From the NCBI RefSeq assembly GCF_001544555.2, contig NZ_FCOK02000036.1, positions 25,502 to 89,501 on the forward strand: DNA of 64,000 nucleotides. The letters run 5' to 3'. This DNA comes from Caballeronia udeis. GTDB lineage: Bacteria; Pseudomonadota; Gammaproteobacteria; Burkholderiales; Burkholderiaceae. The position numbers were made by a program, and so were the translations under genes. The notes below the pieces were generated by a model. It was not told where the DNA came from, did no database searches, and was given only the letters and a program-made list of their open reading frames with translations. Below are positions 54,827 to 63,687 of the stretch, piece by piece (within the stretch, counting starts at the first letter, position 1; each line of letters begins with the position of its first letter).

Positions 54827-55591
54827 ATGACTGGCACGTCGCAATCGAATCGAAACTGGCGCGAGAAAGTCGTTCTGGCATACATCGAGGAGCCGCCTTT
54901 CGGGACGCGTGATCAACGCGGCTTCGCATCGGGTTCGGATATTGAACTGGCCGAAGAGATCCTGCGGGCTATGGGTGTGCATACGGTCGAGTGCAGGCTG
55001 ACGACGTTTTCCGAACTGCTTCCCGGCGTGGCTGCGGGGGAGTGGGACATCAACGTGCCCTTGTTCGTGACGGCAGAGCGAGCCGCGCTGGTTGCGTTCA
55101 GCACGCCTGTCTGGGCCTTGCACGACGGCTTCCTGGTTCGCGCCGGGAACCCGAAGCAACTGACGAGCTATGAGGGCTTGGCGCTAAGTGCCGACGCGCT
55201 GTTGGGCGTGATCACCGGTCAGGTTCAACACGACGCAGCCCTGCGTGCGGGCGTACCCGGGACGCGGATAAAACAGTACGCTGAACAACAAGAGGCAATA
55301 GATGCGGTGATGGAGGGCCACGTCGACGCATACGCGAGCACGGCCCTGGGAAACCGCACGCTAGTGCAGCGTATCGGCAACGCCGCCTTGTCCGCCGTCA
55401 CGCTCGATCTTGCGGAGGCGGCTCCGTATGAACCCCCTAAAGGCGCGTTCTCGTTCTCCAGGACCAACGTTGAGCTGCGTTGGGAATTCGACAGGCAATT
55501 GCGCCAGTATCTCGGATCGCCTGAACATCGGAGCAGAATGGAGCGGTATGGGTTGAGCGCAGCGGAAATCGATCCTGTCGTAGGGAGTTGA
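54827..55591 (+). CDS. solute-binding-protein-like (type II fold) protein without signal peptide
   Basis: 254 aa from ATG 54827 (GAGAGG upstream); longer starts in the same frame add no signal sequence. The order VVLAYIEEPPFGTRDQRGFASGSDIELAEEILRAMGV, RLTTFSELLPGVAAGEWDINVPLFVTAERAALVAFSTPV and ALSADALLGVITGQVQHDA is the amino-acid-type solute-binding domain. Without a signal peptide it should stay in the cytoplasm, where such domains can work as sensors or as enzymes (cyclohexadienyl-dehydratase-like). No transporter genes accompany it. Confidence 0.8.
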   Translation: MTGTSQSNRNWREKVVLAYIEEPPFGTRDQRGFASGSDIELAEEILRAMGVHTVECRLTTFSELLPGVAAGEWDINVPLFVTAERAALVAFSTPVWALHDGFLVRAGNPKQLTSYEGLALSADALLGVITGQVQHDAALRAGVPGTRIKQYAEQQEAIDAVMEGHVDAYASTALGNRTLVQRIGNAALSAVTLDLAEAAPYEPPKGAFSFSRTNVELRWEFDRQLRQYLGSPEHRSRMERYGLSAAEIDPVVGS

Positions 55592-55701
55592 ATATTTCCC
55601 TGGGGCAGAGGACTTCCTCATGATCCTGACTGGATAAGGCACCAACCAGGTTATCGCCCTATGAGCCGTGCCGTTTGCGCTCTTGGACTCAGGCAGGTCC
55701 G

Positions 55702-55953
55702 ATGGAGAAGATGCGGCTGGTCTCTCGCAGCAGGCTCGAAAACAACGCGAGAGCGGTGGCGATCGCTCTGACGAAGGAGGGCGAGACGCTCGTGGCGCAA
55801 TTGATGCCGATTGCGCAGCACTTCGAGGAAGTTGCGGTCAGCGGACTATCGAAGACGATGCTCGCGATCTTCAAGAAGACGCTTGCCGATGTCTACTCGC
55901 AACTCGATACGCTCGAGAGCGAGATCGAACTTCCTGCCGCTGAAGAAAAATAA
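55702..55953 (+). pseudogene. MarR-family regulator, C-terminal fragment
   Basis: The frame after ATG 55702 reads RSRLENNARAVAIALTKEGETLVAQLMPIAQHFEE, then TLADVYSQLDTLESEI, the last third of a MarR/BadR-type regulator (wing and dimerisation helices). The winged-helix N-terminus is not present upstream. Immediately followed, after a few bases, by a fragment of a dioxygenase subunit in another frame. Confidence 0.75.
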
Positions 55954-55954
55954 G

Positions 55955-56194
55955 ATTGCTCAAGGGCGGCACCTTGTGAGTGTCCCGCGCATCCTGAAGG
56001 TCGAAGCCGAAACGATCCGGTCGGAAGCGAACTATGCAGTATTCCGAACGAAGCCAGACGAACTGTCCACGGTGTTCAACGTCGGCCGCTATCTCGACAC
56101 AATCCGCCGGACAGACGAAGGATTGAAGTTTGAGTCGCGTGTATGCGTTTTTGATGGCGAGATGATCCCTAACTCGCTGATCTACCCGATCTGA
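55955..56194 (+). pseudogene. aromatic-ring-hydroxylating dioxygenase beta subunit, C-terminal fragment
   Basis: From about 55959 the reading frame gives HLVSVPRILKVEAETIRSEANYAVFRTKP, then VFNVGRYLDTIRRTDEGLKFESRVCVFDGEMIPNSLIYPI, which is the C-terminal half of a ring-hydroxylating dioxygenase small subunit (the RVVLD...YPI end is typical). The N-terminal half and the alpha subunit are missing. The junction with the MarR fragment lies near 55945-55965, so a deletion probably joined two ends of a former operon. Confidence 0.8.
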
Positions 56195-56202
56195 GGTTTG
56201 AG

Positions 56203-56514
56203 ATGACACGGCAATGGATGAAGATTATCGAGTTGATAGAAGTTCCCACCGACGATGTCGTCGCGGTGCAGGCGGGAGACAGGGAGTTGGCCATCTACGG
56301 TGTGGATGGCGAGGTTTTTGCCACCGGCAATATATGCACGCATGGCCACGCACGTCTCTGCGACGGTTTTGTGGACGGGCACGAGATCGAGTGCCCGTTG
56401 CATCAGGGACGGTTCGATATCCGGAGTGGAAAAGCGATGTGCGAACCCCTGACGGCGGATATCCGGACGTATCCGGTCAAGATCGAGGACGGCAGCGTCT
56501 ACGTAGACATTTAG
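56203..56514 (+). CDS. Rieske-type [2Fe-2S] ferredoxin of a dioxygenase system
   Basis: 103 aa, intact. Cluster ligands CTH (45-47) and CPLH (64-67) give the Rieske CxH...CxxH pattern, with the flanking EIECPLHQGRFDIRSGKAMCEP typical of NagAb/BphF-type ferredoxins. It passes electrons from a reductase to the oxygenase component. A second start at residue 6 is possible. It is the only whole gene left of this dioxygenase locus, so it may serve another oxygenase or be on the way to decay. Confidence 0.92.
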   Translation: MTRQWMKIIELIEVPTDDVVAVQAGDRELAIYGVDGEVFATGNICTHGHARLCDGFVDGHEIECPLHQGRFDIRSGKAMCEPLTADIRTYPVKIEDGSVYVDI

Positions 56515-56835
56515 GTCACGGGAGAGACAAAAGGGCTGCAGGTCAAGCGTAAGGCCGATCGGCGCCAGGAGAATCCTCTGATTAAACGAGCGTCACGTTG
56601 CCCGTGACATGCCGCGACATAATTGTTGAATGGAGATTGCACAGCGGTTCATTCATACTTCACTTCGTTGCAGGAACGCCAGGAAAACACAGATTCAGCG
56701 CAGTTTCAACGCAGTTTCGACCCGGCATTTCCCGTGCACATAGAGCGCCGATGATCAGCTATCCATACTTGTTTATCTCATCGGACGACGTGTTGAAATA
56801 ATCGAGACACAATGGTGTCGATGACAGGAATGAAC

Positions 56836-57600
56836 ATGCTGAATATTCGTAAGATGTTAGCCGGGCGAAGCGCCCTTTGTGCACTGTCCGCATTGGCTTT
56901 TTGTGCCGTTCTGCTGACCGGCTGTGCTGGCGGCGTGACCAACGTGAGTGCTTTTCCAGCGGCGGCGCAGGTGCGGCCGGAGACCATTTATGTCTATACA
57001 TTTGCAAGCACGCCGGACCAGGTGAAACTCGACGGTGGTTTGCTTCAGAAGGTGAAGTCGCAATTCGACAGCGCGTCGACCATGCAGAAGCAAGCTGACG
57101 ATGCCGTCGAAGTGCGCGAGCAGGTAGCCAATGAAATCGTCAAGCAACTTCAGTCAATGGGTTTGCACGCCGTACGTGCGGATTCACCGGCGCCTGCGGA
57201 CCGGAACGTCCTGATCGTGCAGGGCAGCTTCGACACGATCGATGCCGGGAATCGCCGCCGCCGGATGCTGGTTGGTCTGGGCGCGGGGAAAAGCCAGGTC
57301 GGCACGTCCGTTCAGGTCGTCTATCAACCAGCGGGCGAAATGCCGAGGCTGGTACAGAGTTTCGATGCGAAGGCGGACAGCGGCAAGGCGCCTGGCGTGG
57401 CCGAAACAGCGGGGATTGGCGCCGCGGCCGGACATGTCGCGACATCGGCTGCCGCAGGTGTGGGTCTGCATGCGGTGTCCGAGACGAAACACCCCGGCGT
57501 GTCGGCGGACGCGAAGCGGCTCGCCGATTCCATCGCGAAGCAGCTCGCGCAGATCGGCGTAACCGAGGGCTGGATGACGCCCGATCGCATCAAGGGCTAA
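56836..57600 (+). CDS. DUF4410 family lipoprotein
   Basis: 254 aa from the ATG at 56836 (AGGA at proper distance; ATGs at 56812 and 56830 are alternatives). A lipobox LLTGC is followed by the DUF4410 pattern: RPETIYVYTFASTPDQVKLD, ADDAVEVREQVANEIVKQLQSMGLHAVRA, VLIVQGSFDTIDAGNRRRRMLVGLGAGKSQVGTSVQVVY, then a C-terminal helix (RLADSIAKQLAQIG). Many such lipoproteins occur in beta-proteobacteria; function unknown. Confidence 0.85.
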   Translation: MLNIRKMLAGRSALCALSALAFCAVLLTGCAGGVTNVSAFPAAAQVRPETIYVYTFASTPDQVKLDGGLLQKVKSQFDSASTMQKQADDAVEVREQVANEIVKQLQSMGLHAVRADSPAPADRNVLIVQGSFDTIDAGNRRRRMLVGLGAGKSQVGTSVQVVYQPAGEMPRLVQSFDAKADSGKAPGVAETAGIGAAAGHVATSAAAGVGLHAVSETKHPGVSADAKRLADSIAKQLAQIGVTEGWMTPDRIKG

Positions 57601-58007
57601 TGCACGACCGTATGCCTGTAGTCGTGTGCCGTCTCTTTCACATATGACCAGAACTGGTCATTGTCCGCGGTCAAGCCCAGTTCCCCGTTTTTGTAGGCTA
57701 TCGCCAGTGGACATGGAATCTCCTCGGCCATTCGCCTTTTTGACGAGCACGAATGTGCATCCGTCCAATGAAGCCGCGAGCTTGCGTAATTAATATGACA
57801 GTTATTTGTATGGTTTCGGTGAGATTGTCGCCGCCATTCGACGGCGCGTCCGGCCATAAAGGCGGAGCGGCATGGCGCGAGGCGTGGTGGAAACAGTGGG
57901 GATTGGCGCGGGCGAGAGTTGGGGGACGTCTGCTCGCATCAGGGGCCGGTGCCCTTGCACGTAGTCAGGCATCAAGCATCAAACGTCAAGGATCAAAACC
58001 GGCGGAT
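57601..58007. other. intergenic region, nothing recognised
   Basis: 407 bp between the DUF4410 gene and the convergent VOC gene. No coding pattern, hairpin or repeat stands out. Confidence 0.4.
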
Positions 58008-58373
58008 TCAGAACGGGACTTCAGCCACGTGCCAAAGTACACCGGAAGGATCGAAGATGAATCCGACCTTCATCCCCCAGCTTTGCAGCGCCGGCTCGCG
58101 AGGGGAACCGACCGAAAACTGCTCGACAAGCTCGCCGGGTTTGGCTTTCTGCCACCACGAATCCACATCCCGGACGAGAAGCTGAATCATGCAGTTTTCG
58201 GCAAATTCCTTCACGTAAAAATTCTGAAGAATGAAGCTGAAACTGCCCAGCTTCAATACCGCAATGCTCTCGTCCTCGTGGGTCAGCGTGAACCCCAATG
58301 CGCGATAGAAACGCTTTGAAGCATCGAAGTCTTTCGCGGGCACGAAAGGTCGGATAGCCAGGATCTGGTCCAT
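58008..58373 (-). CDS. VOC-family (glyoxalase/bleomycin-resistance-like) protein
   Basis: 121 aa, one vicinal-oxygen-chelate domain: AIRPFVPAKDFDASKRFYRALGF, then SFSFILQNFYVKEFAENCMIQLLVRDVDSWWQ, then MKVGFIFDPSGVLWHVAE. Such proteins bind a divalent metal and act on diverse small molecules. It is followed at 58500 by a LysR gene on the same strand; co-transcription is possible though the gap is 126 bp. Confidence 0.88.
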   Translation of the reverse strand: MDQILAIRPFVPAKDFDASKRFYRALGFTLTHEDESIAVLKLGSFSFILQNFYVKEFAENCMIQLLVRDVDSWWQKAKPGELVEQFSVGSPREPALQSWGMKVGFIFDPSGVLWHVAEVPF

Positions 58374-58499
58374 GATGGTTCGTCACTCCGCAAGATGAGG
58401 TTGCTTCCATTGTTGGCGAAACAGCGTAGGAATTTTATCAAGCTGCAAGGCGCACGGGAAACACGAAGAAACCGGTCGGATCCAGAGCGATCAGGGGGC

Positions 58500-59408
58500 T
58501 CATGCAGCGGTCGCGGTCAACTGCCGTAGCTGTTCCAGCAGCATGACCGCCGGGCGCGGCAGAATGCCCTGGCGGCGTCGGAAGGCCGTTAGCGTGCGGC
58601 GTGCGACGAGTCCTGGAATAGGCAAGGTATCGAACACGCCGGCTGCGCTTTCCGTGTCGTACATGGGCGCGGCCATCCAGCTTAAAAACCGCGCACGCGT
58701 GACAAGACTCTTCAGGACCGTGATGGAGCGGGTCTCGACCGCGATCTCCGGCATGGGGAGTCCATGCTCGGCGAACACGCGCTGCATGTGCTCGAACGGG
58801 CCCGTGCCCCGAGGCGGCACGCACCACTGCTGACCGAGGGTGTCGGCGAGGCATAGATCGGTTTTGGCACGCAGCGGGTGATCGAGCGCGGCCACCACGT
58901 AGCTCGTGTCTTCCCAGCAACAATCGGTTATGGCTGCAATCTCGGCCGTATCGGGCACTGCCATGCTGAGCGCGAGATCGATCTCCTGCTTGAGCAAGCT
59001 GTCGGCGAGCCGGTCCCACACCCCCTCAATAATCTGCACGCGCAAGTTCGGCCAGCGGGCCAGCACGCCGCTGACCGCCAGGGGCAGCACGAGCGTTGCA
59101 ATGCTTGCCACGGCGCCTACCCGGATCGTGCCTTTCGCGAGGCCGCGGATTGCATCGATCTCTTCACGCGCATTGTCGGCTTCATGCAGCAGCAGGGTGG
59201 CGTGCGGGAGCAGGGCTTCGCCGATCGCGGTCAGTTGCATGCCTTTCGAATGACGTTCGAACAGAGGGGCGCCGAGCTCTTCCTCCAGTCTCTTGATCGT
59301 GCGGCTCAGAGCCGGTTGCGTCACATGGAGAACCTCCGCTGCGCGACCGAGGCTGCTGCTTTCGACAATCGTTGTGAACGCATGAAGTTGCTGAAGACTA
59401 AAGGTCAT
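58500..59408 (-). CDS. LysR-family transcriptional regulator
   Basis: 302 aa. The winged helix reads QQLHAFTTIVESSSLGRAAEVLHVTQPALSRTIKRLEEEL, and the effector domain follows from about residue 90 (GTIRVGAVASIATLVLPLAVSGVL). Its target is not clear: no divergently transcribed gene begins close by, the nearest to the right being the unknown gene at 59726. Confidence 0.92.
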   Translation of the reverse strand: MTFSLQQLHAFTTIVESSSLGRAAEVLHVTQPALSRTIKRLEEELGAPLFERHSKGMQLTAIGEALLPHATLLLHEADNAREEIDAIRGLAKGTIRVGAVASIATLVLPLAVSGVLARWPNLRVQIIEGVWDRLADSLLKQEIDLALSMAVPDTAEIAAITDCCWEDTSYVVAALDHPLRAKTDLCLADTLGQQWCVPPRGTGPFEHMQRVFAEHGLPMPEIAVETRSITVLKSLVTRARFLSWMAAPMYDTESAAGVFDTLPIPGLVARRTLTAFRRRQGILPRPAVMLLEQLRQLTATAA

Positions 59409-59725
59409 TATTGCCCGGGAGCGGAAGACAAAAGGGGGAGCGGATCAGCACGTTTCCCTTAACAATAGTGGAAAATCATAACGACGGCCATGCATGCCGG
59501 TGTGCCTTGGACGGATTGCTCGAATGCAGCCGCGTCTGTGATTGCCGCAGACGCCCGGAACATGCGTCCGGTACTCTTGGCCGGCTCGTCCGGGTCAAGG
59601 GCAGTATCCGTTCCTGACGTGATCGGCTCGATCATTGAGCAAGCGTGCCCTTGCGATACGGAGAGCACTTCATGGGACCTGCGTTTCCGGTGTAAAGTTG
59701 GGCACCCCCGCCCCGAGTTTTGCTA
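59409..59725. other. intergenic divergent region, nothing recognised
   Basis: 317 bp separating the LysR gene from the unknown gene at 59726. It must hold their promoters, but I could not pick out a specific operator. Confidence 0.4.
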
Positions 59726-60235
59726 ATGTCCAAAACCATGCCCGATCCAGCCAGCCAGGAGACCGCTCGTCTCGTACTCAAGATGGACGCGGCCATTTCG
59801 GCGTTCAGGGCAGGGCTTTGGTCGGGGGTGCAAGCACTCGATGCGGCGGCCCGGATTGTCACCCGTGTCCCGCCCTTGAGCGGCAGCGTGTCAGCCAGTG
59901 GGATACGCCGGACAGAACGTCGTGTGCCCTATCGGCCGAACAAGGTGGAAATCGCCATGCTCACAGCGCTTGCCGACACATACGGCGCTGAAATGCTGAC
60001 CAACTCCTCCCTTGGTTACGTTTTGCGTCTCTTTGCGAGGGATGGCGGCGTTGCGCTCGGACAGCGGGTGCTGTTCGGCGAGTCGGCATCGGACCAGCAA
60101 CTTTCAATGATGCTCACGGCTGCCCGCGTAGCGCTTACCCATGTCTCGATGACCTTCCCGGATGCGTTCTTCGAGGAGGCCAACGCTCTGATCGTGGGCT
60201 TTCGACCGCGGCCGCCGGCCGGACCTACCGAGTAG
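59726..60235 (+). CDS. protein of unknown function
   Basis: 169 aa from ATG 59726. No signal peptide or membrane segment. The body is helical and looks globular: KVEIAMLTALADTYGAEMLTNSSLGYVLRLFARDGGV, then QQLSMMLTAARVALTHVSMTFPDAFFEEANALIVG. No family recognised. Coding status is supported by length, natural composition and lack of a competing frame. Possibly controlled by the divergent LysR regulator. Confidence 0.55.
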   Translation: MSKTMPDPASQETARLVLKMDAAISAFRAGLWSGVQALDAAARIVTRVPPLSGSVSASGIRRTERRVPYRPNKVEIAMLTALADTYGAEMLTNSSLGYVLRLFARDGGVALGQRVLFGESASDQQLSMMLTAARVALTHVSMTFPDAFFEEANALIVGFRPRPPAGPTE

Positions 60236-60455
60236 AGAACAAGTAAATGAACGAGCACAGCCCGGTGTCGCCCAGGCAGTGAAGCCGTGCAACCGGAACT
60301 GGAATTGCTGCATTCGAAATGCGCGGCCTCTCCGACGCTAAACCCTACGATCCGGTCGTTCATGTTGCATAGCGGCCAAGACATCTTTCATTTTTACGGC
60401 GGCTCAAATCAATCTCACTGACGGCGTTCTCGGCGCCAGCCTTCAGGCGCTCAAT

Positions 60456-61193
60456 ATGCCCGAAATACTCGGGGTCGTTGTCGCGCTCGTGCTTGGCGGC
60501 ATGGTCAAAGGGATCGTCAGCATTGGCGTGCCACTCGTCGCCATGCCAATATTGAGTCAATTCCTGCCCATCAAGCAGGCGGTGCTTCTTCTGTCAATGC
60601 CGATCATTCTCGGCAATATCCCCCAAGCGCTGGAAGGCGGCGAGATGCTACCCACGGTTCGCCGTATTGCGACGCCCCTTATTGGCACCGTCCTGGGGAA
60701 TATCGTGGGCGTGACGGTCTTGATTTCACTCGCGCCGCATCGCGCGCAAGCCGCTGCCGGTGGTCTGCTGATGCTTGCTGCGCTTCTGTTGCTCGCCGCG
60801 CCGAAGCTCACGCTTTCGCCCGCATTGGCCAGGCCCGCCGGTTTTGTGTTTGGGTTCGGCGCGGCCGTGATGGAAAGCATCGCGTCGGTGCCCGGGCCTT
60901 TGCTTGCAATGTATCTGATTGCGACAGGGGCAACAGGCAAGGCATTTACGAAACAGATCGCGATCATTCTCGTGGTGTCGATCCTCACCCTGATCCTTAC
61001 GTTCAGCGGAGGCGCTCATACGAGCCTGACCGACATCGCTATTTCGACCGCGGCAAGCATTCCCGTCATTGCCGGCATCATGCTTGTACGCCCGCTTCGC
61101 GACAGACTCCCGCCCGGTGCCTTTCGAATCCTGGTGCTGCTTTTTGTGCTTGCCGCCGCGTTTCAAATGATCTGGAAATCACACGTCCTGTAG
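60456..61193 (+). CDS. TauE/SafE-family sulfite/organosulfur exporter-like membrane protein
   Basis: 245 aa with about eight membrane helices. Family marks: VALVLGGMVKGIVSIGVPLVAMPILS at the start, IILGNIPQALEGGEM near 50, and the second half repeat AGFVFGFGAAVMESIASVPGPLLAMYLIATG near 125-155. Members export sulfite, sulfoacetate or related anions, or import other carboxylates; the substrate here is not determined. It stands alone in the plus orientation. Confidence 0.9.
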   Translation: MPEILGVVVALVLGGMVKGIVSIGVPLVAMPILSQFLPIKQAVLLLSMPIILGNIPQALEGGEMLPTVRRIATPLIGTVLGNIVGVTVLISLAPHRAQAAAGGLLMLAALLLLAAPKLTLSPALARPAGFVFGFGAAVMESIASVPGPLLAMYLIATGATGKAFTKQIAIILVVSILTLILTFSGGAHTSLTDIAISTAASIPVIAGIMLVRPLRDRLPPGAFRILVLLFVLAAAFQMIWKSHVL

Positions 61194-61435
61194 GGTTCGC
61201 CTTGCAAACTAGCACGCCACGGTTGGACTTGAATAAGAAAACGTAAAAATCGATCAGGATGATTAAGTGAATGGAGAGGGAGATCGCAGTGTTGACGGCG
61301 TCCAGCCGCTTGTAGTCGCTGCTGTAGTCATCCACGACCCCCAGCACGATATCAGTCCGGTACCGTGGCCGACTGCGCTTGCTGCGCATGGGTCAAGTCA
61401 TCGCCACGAGCGCTACAGCGGACCGGCGTCATGCA

Positions 61436-62050
61436 TTAGAACTGCGGCGCCACGCCGTCCTTTTCGACGAACAGCACGTGCGCGTCATAAACTCCGCCCG
61501 CACCGGGTGTCACTACGACGAACACCTTCTTCCCCGCGGCCAGATCCGTTCTGGCCGCCGGAACCGGCGTCACGACCGGCACATTTTCCGGCACCGTCAC
61601 CGTGCTGCTGCCGCCCTTGTACGACAGGTTCAGTTCACGGCCGCTGGTGCCGGTGACAACCGACACCACGTTTGCATTCGTCATTGTGCTTTGGGGGCCG
61701 AAGTCATAAGCGAAATGCCCTTCGGCCGTACCGCGCGCCGCCTCGGGAAAAACGATCATTGAAGTGGCCGTCAATTTTCCATCGCCGCCCGCGAGCGCCG
61801 GCGTCCCCACGTACGAACCAACTTTGGCGTCGGAAAGCTTGGCGGGCTTGAGCGCCGACACACCGACGTCCGGCTTGACATCGATTGACACGGTGTCGCC
61901 GCTGTTGCGGTGCACGGTCAGCATTTCGCCTTTGAACGACACGATATCGCCGCGAATTCGTTCCGGTTTGACGTCAGGCGTTTGTGCAAATGACACGCTT
62001 GAAAACGCAACGGCAGCGAGCAACACACCTAGTTTGTAATGAATCGACAC
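61436..62050 (-). CDS. exported DUF5666-like protein
   Basis: 204 aa. A signal peptide (FSSVSFAQT) is followed by an OB-like pattern RIRGDIVSFKGEMLTVHRNSGDTVSIDVK and a KLSDAKVGSYVGTPAL segment, characteristic of DUF5666-type small exported proteins. The second half has a further beta-rich region (ELNLSYKGGSSTVTVPENVPVVTPVP). Function unknown. Confidence 0.75.
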   Translation of the reverse strand: MSIHYKLGVLLAAVAFSSVSFAQTPDVKPERIRGDIVSFKGEMLTVHRNSGDTVSIDVKPDVGVSALKPAKLSDAKVGSYVGTPALAGGDGKLTATSMIVFPEAARGTAEGHFAYDFGPQSTMTNANVVSVVTGTSGRELNLSYKGGSSTVTVPENVPVVTPVPAARTDLAAGKKVFVVVTPGAGGVYDAHVLFVEKDGVAPQF

Positions 62051-62133
62051 GAGTTACTCCGTCTACATGAATGCGATTGAATCGGGACGCCGCCACGGTT
62101 GCGGCAAGCATCTTGCGCGGTTGGATTTGTGCC

Positions 62134-62228
62134 CTGCATGGGACCAGAGTAAGCGCTAAAGCGCTAACTCTGGTCGACAGCTCTGCATGGGACCAGAGTA
62201 AGCGCTAAAGCGCTAACTCTGGTCGACA
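62134..62228. repeat. tandem hairpin repeat, copies 2 and 3
   Basis: Two copies of GACCAGAGT-N16-ACTCTGGTC (stems 62142-62150/62167-62175 and 62191-62199/62216-62224) are repeated with a 49-bp period, each preceded by CTGCATGG and followed by GAC. The inner loop of each is AAGCGCTAAAGCGCTA, itself able to pair (AGCGCT around AA). Related to copy 1 at 50374-50408. Confidence 0.9.
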
Positions 62229-62236
62229 CGAACGGA

Positions 62237-62541
62237 TCAGGCCAGTTGATTCTTCATCGCCAGGACGTCGATAGACTCGATCGACGGGGGCTTGCCAGCA
62301 TCTCGTCGGCGCTTGCCATCAGCGCGTTGGCCATGTTGCCCACCAAGTGTGCCTGGCGATCGTCTTCACTCGCAAAGGCGTCGAAGACGCCGAACGTTGT
62401 TGGCGAGAACCTGAGGGCGAACCAGACCGGCGTGGTCGCCTCACGATTGGTCATTTCAAGGCCGGCGGTAAGGAAATCTGCTACCGCCTGCTCCTTTCCC
62501 GGTTTGGCTTCAAGTCGGACAAACAAGGCATGCCTGATCAT
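62237..62541 (-). pseudogene. antibiotic-biosynthesis-monooxygenase-like (ABM) protein, frameshifted near the end
   Basis: From ATG 62541 (GGAGA upstream) the frame gives RHALFVRLEAKPGKEQAVADFLTAGLEM, FALRFSPTTFGVFDAF and GNMANALMASADEML, the ABM fold used by small cofactor-free oxygenases. After the C-run in AAGCCCCCGTCGATC (about 62288) the frame runs on in nonsense and stops at 62254. In the next frame the expected ending IESIDVLAMKNQLA is present, stopping at 62237. One base gained or lost in the C-run would restore it. Could also be a sequencing error. Confidence 0.75.
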
Positions 62542-62650
62542 CTTTGTTCTCCAGTGTCCGCGTGAGAGGTTCATGCGGTGATCCACACTGTACAAACAGA
62601 GTGCGCCGGGGAATACTGTCTCAATCGACAATCTTGGTACCAATCCTGCC

Positions 62651-63610
62651 ATGCGAATTTTTGTCCTCGCGCTTGACGGAGTGTTCGATACGGGTCTTAC
62701 CGCCGTGCTCGACAGCTTGACGATGGCCAACAGCCTCGCTCACGCGACGGGGGTAACCACAGCGGGCTTCGAGATCACGGTGGTAGGGGTGCGGCCCCAG
62801 GTGCGTACCGCGCTTGGGATGCAGGTGTCCGTGTGCGATATGAGCCACGCCCCTGCGCCGGATTGGGTCGTCCTGCCTGCGCTCAACCGCATGACGGCCG
62901 AGACGCTTGTGCCTGTGCTCGGCCGGGACGATGTGGTCGATGCGTTAGGGGCTTTGCGTTCGTGGCGCAGTGGCGGCGCCCGCGTTGCGGCGGCCTGCAC
63001 GGGTACATTCGTGCTGGCTGAAAGCGGTTTGCTCGACGGTGGCGAAGCCACGACCACCTGGTGGCTCTCGCCGCTGTTCCGGCAGCGTTACCCGCACGTG
63101 CACCTGGATGCGCATCGCATTGTCGTTCCCAGCGGCGGCGCGCTGACGGCAGGGGCGGCCCTGAGCCACGTCGACCTTGCACTCTGGTTGATCCGCAACA
63201 ACAGCCCCGAGCTTGCGGCGCTCGTGGCCAAGTACCTCGTATTCGATGTGAGGCTGTCGCAGTCTGCGTATGCGATCTCCGATCACCTTGCCCATTCGGA
63301 CCCGCTCGTCGAACGTTTCGACCGTTGGGTGCGTGAACACCTGGAAACCGCAATCTCGCTCGACGTGGTCGCTGATGCATTGGCGACCAGCAAGCGGACC
63401 TTGACGAGGCGTCTGGACGCGGTACTCGGTAAAACGCCCGTCGAGTACATTCAGGATCTACGCGTGGAGCGTGCCGTCCATTTGCTCAAGACGAGCAAGC
63501 TCACCGTTGATCGCATTGCCGAGCAGGTCGGGTATGCGGACGGCCACACGTTGCGAACATTGCTTCGGCGGCGGATAGGGAAGGGAGTGCGTGAGTTGCG
63601 TGCGTCGTGA
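62651..63610 (+). CDS. GlxA-type regulator: DJ-1/PfpI domain plus AraC DNA-binding domain
   Basis: 319 aa. Residues 1-190 form the DJ-1/PfpI-like domain (FVLALDGVFDTGLTAVLDSL, then AAACTGTFVLAESGLLDGGEATTTWW with the nucleophile-position Cys116). Residues 220-317 form the AraC domain (LDVVADALATSKRTLTRRLDAVLGKTPVEYIQDLRVERAVHLLKTSK, then VGYADGHTLRTLLRR). It is divergent from the monooxygenase gene, with 109 bp between starts, and probably regulates it. Confidence 0.93.
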   Translation: MRIFVLALDGVFDTGLTAVLDSLTMANSLAHATGVTTAGFEITVVGVRPQVRTALGMQVSVCDMSHAPAPDWVVLPALNRMTAETLVPVLGRDDVVDALGALRSWRSGGARVAAACTGTFVLAESGLLDGGEATTTWWLSPLFRQRYPHVHLDAHRIVVPSGGALTAGAALSHVDLALWLIRNNSPELAALVAKYLVFDVRLSQSAYAISDHLAHSDPLVERFDRWVREHLETAISLDVVADALATSKRTLTRRLDAVLGKTPVEYIQDLRVERAVHLLKTSKLTVDRIAEQVGYADGHTLRTLLRRRIGKGVRELRAS

Positions 63611-63687
63611 GAAGGTTCCCGCGGCGTATCTGCGCACGTCGAACTTGGTGGCTGTAATTCCAGCCACTTCTTCACGAGCTTGCCCGA

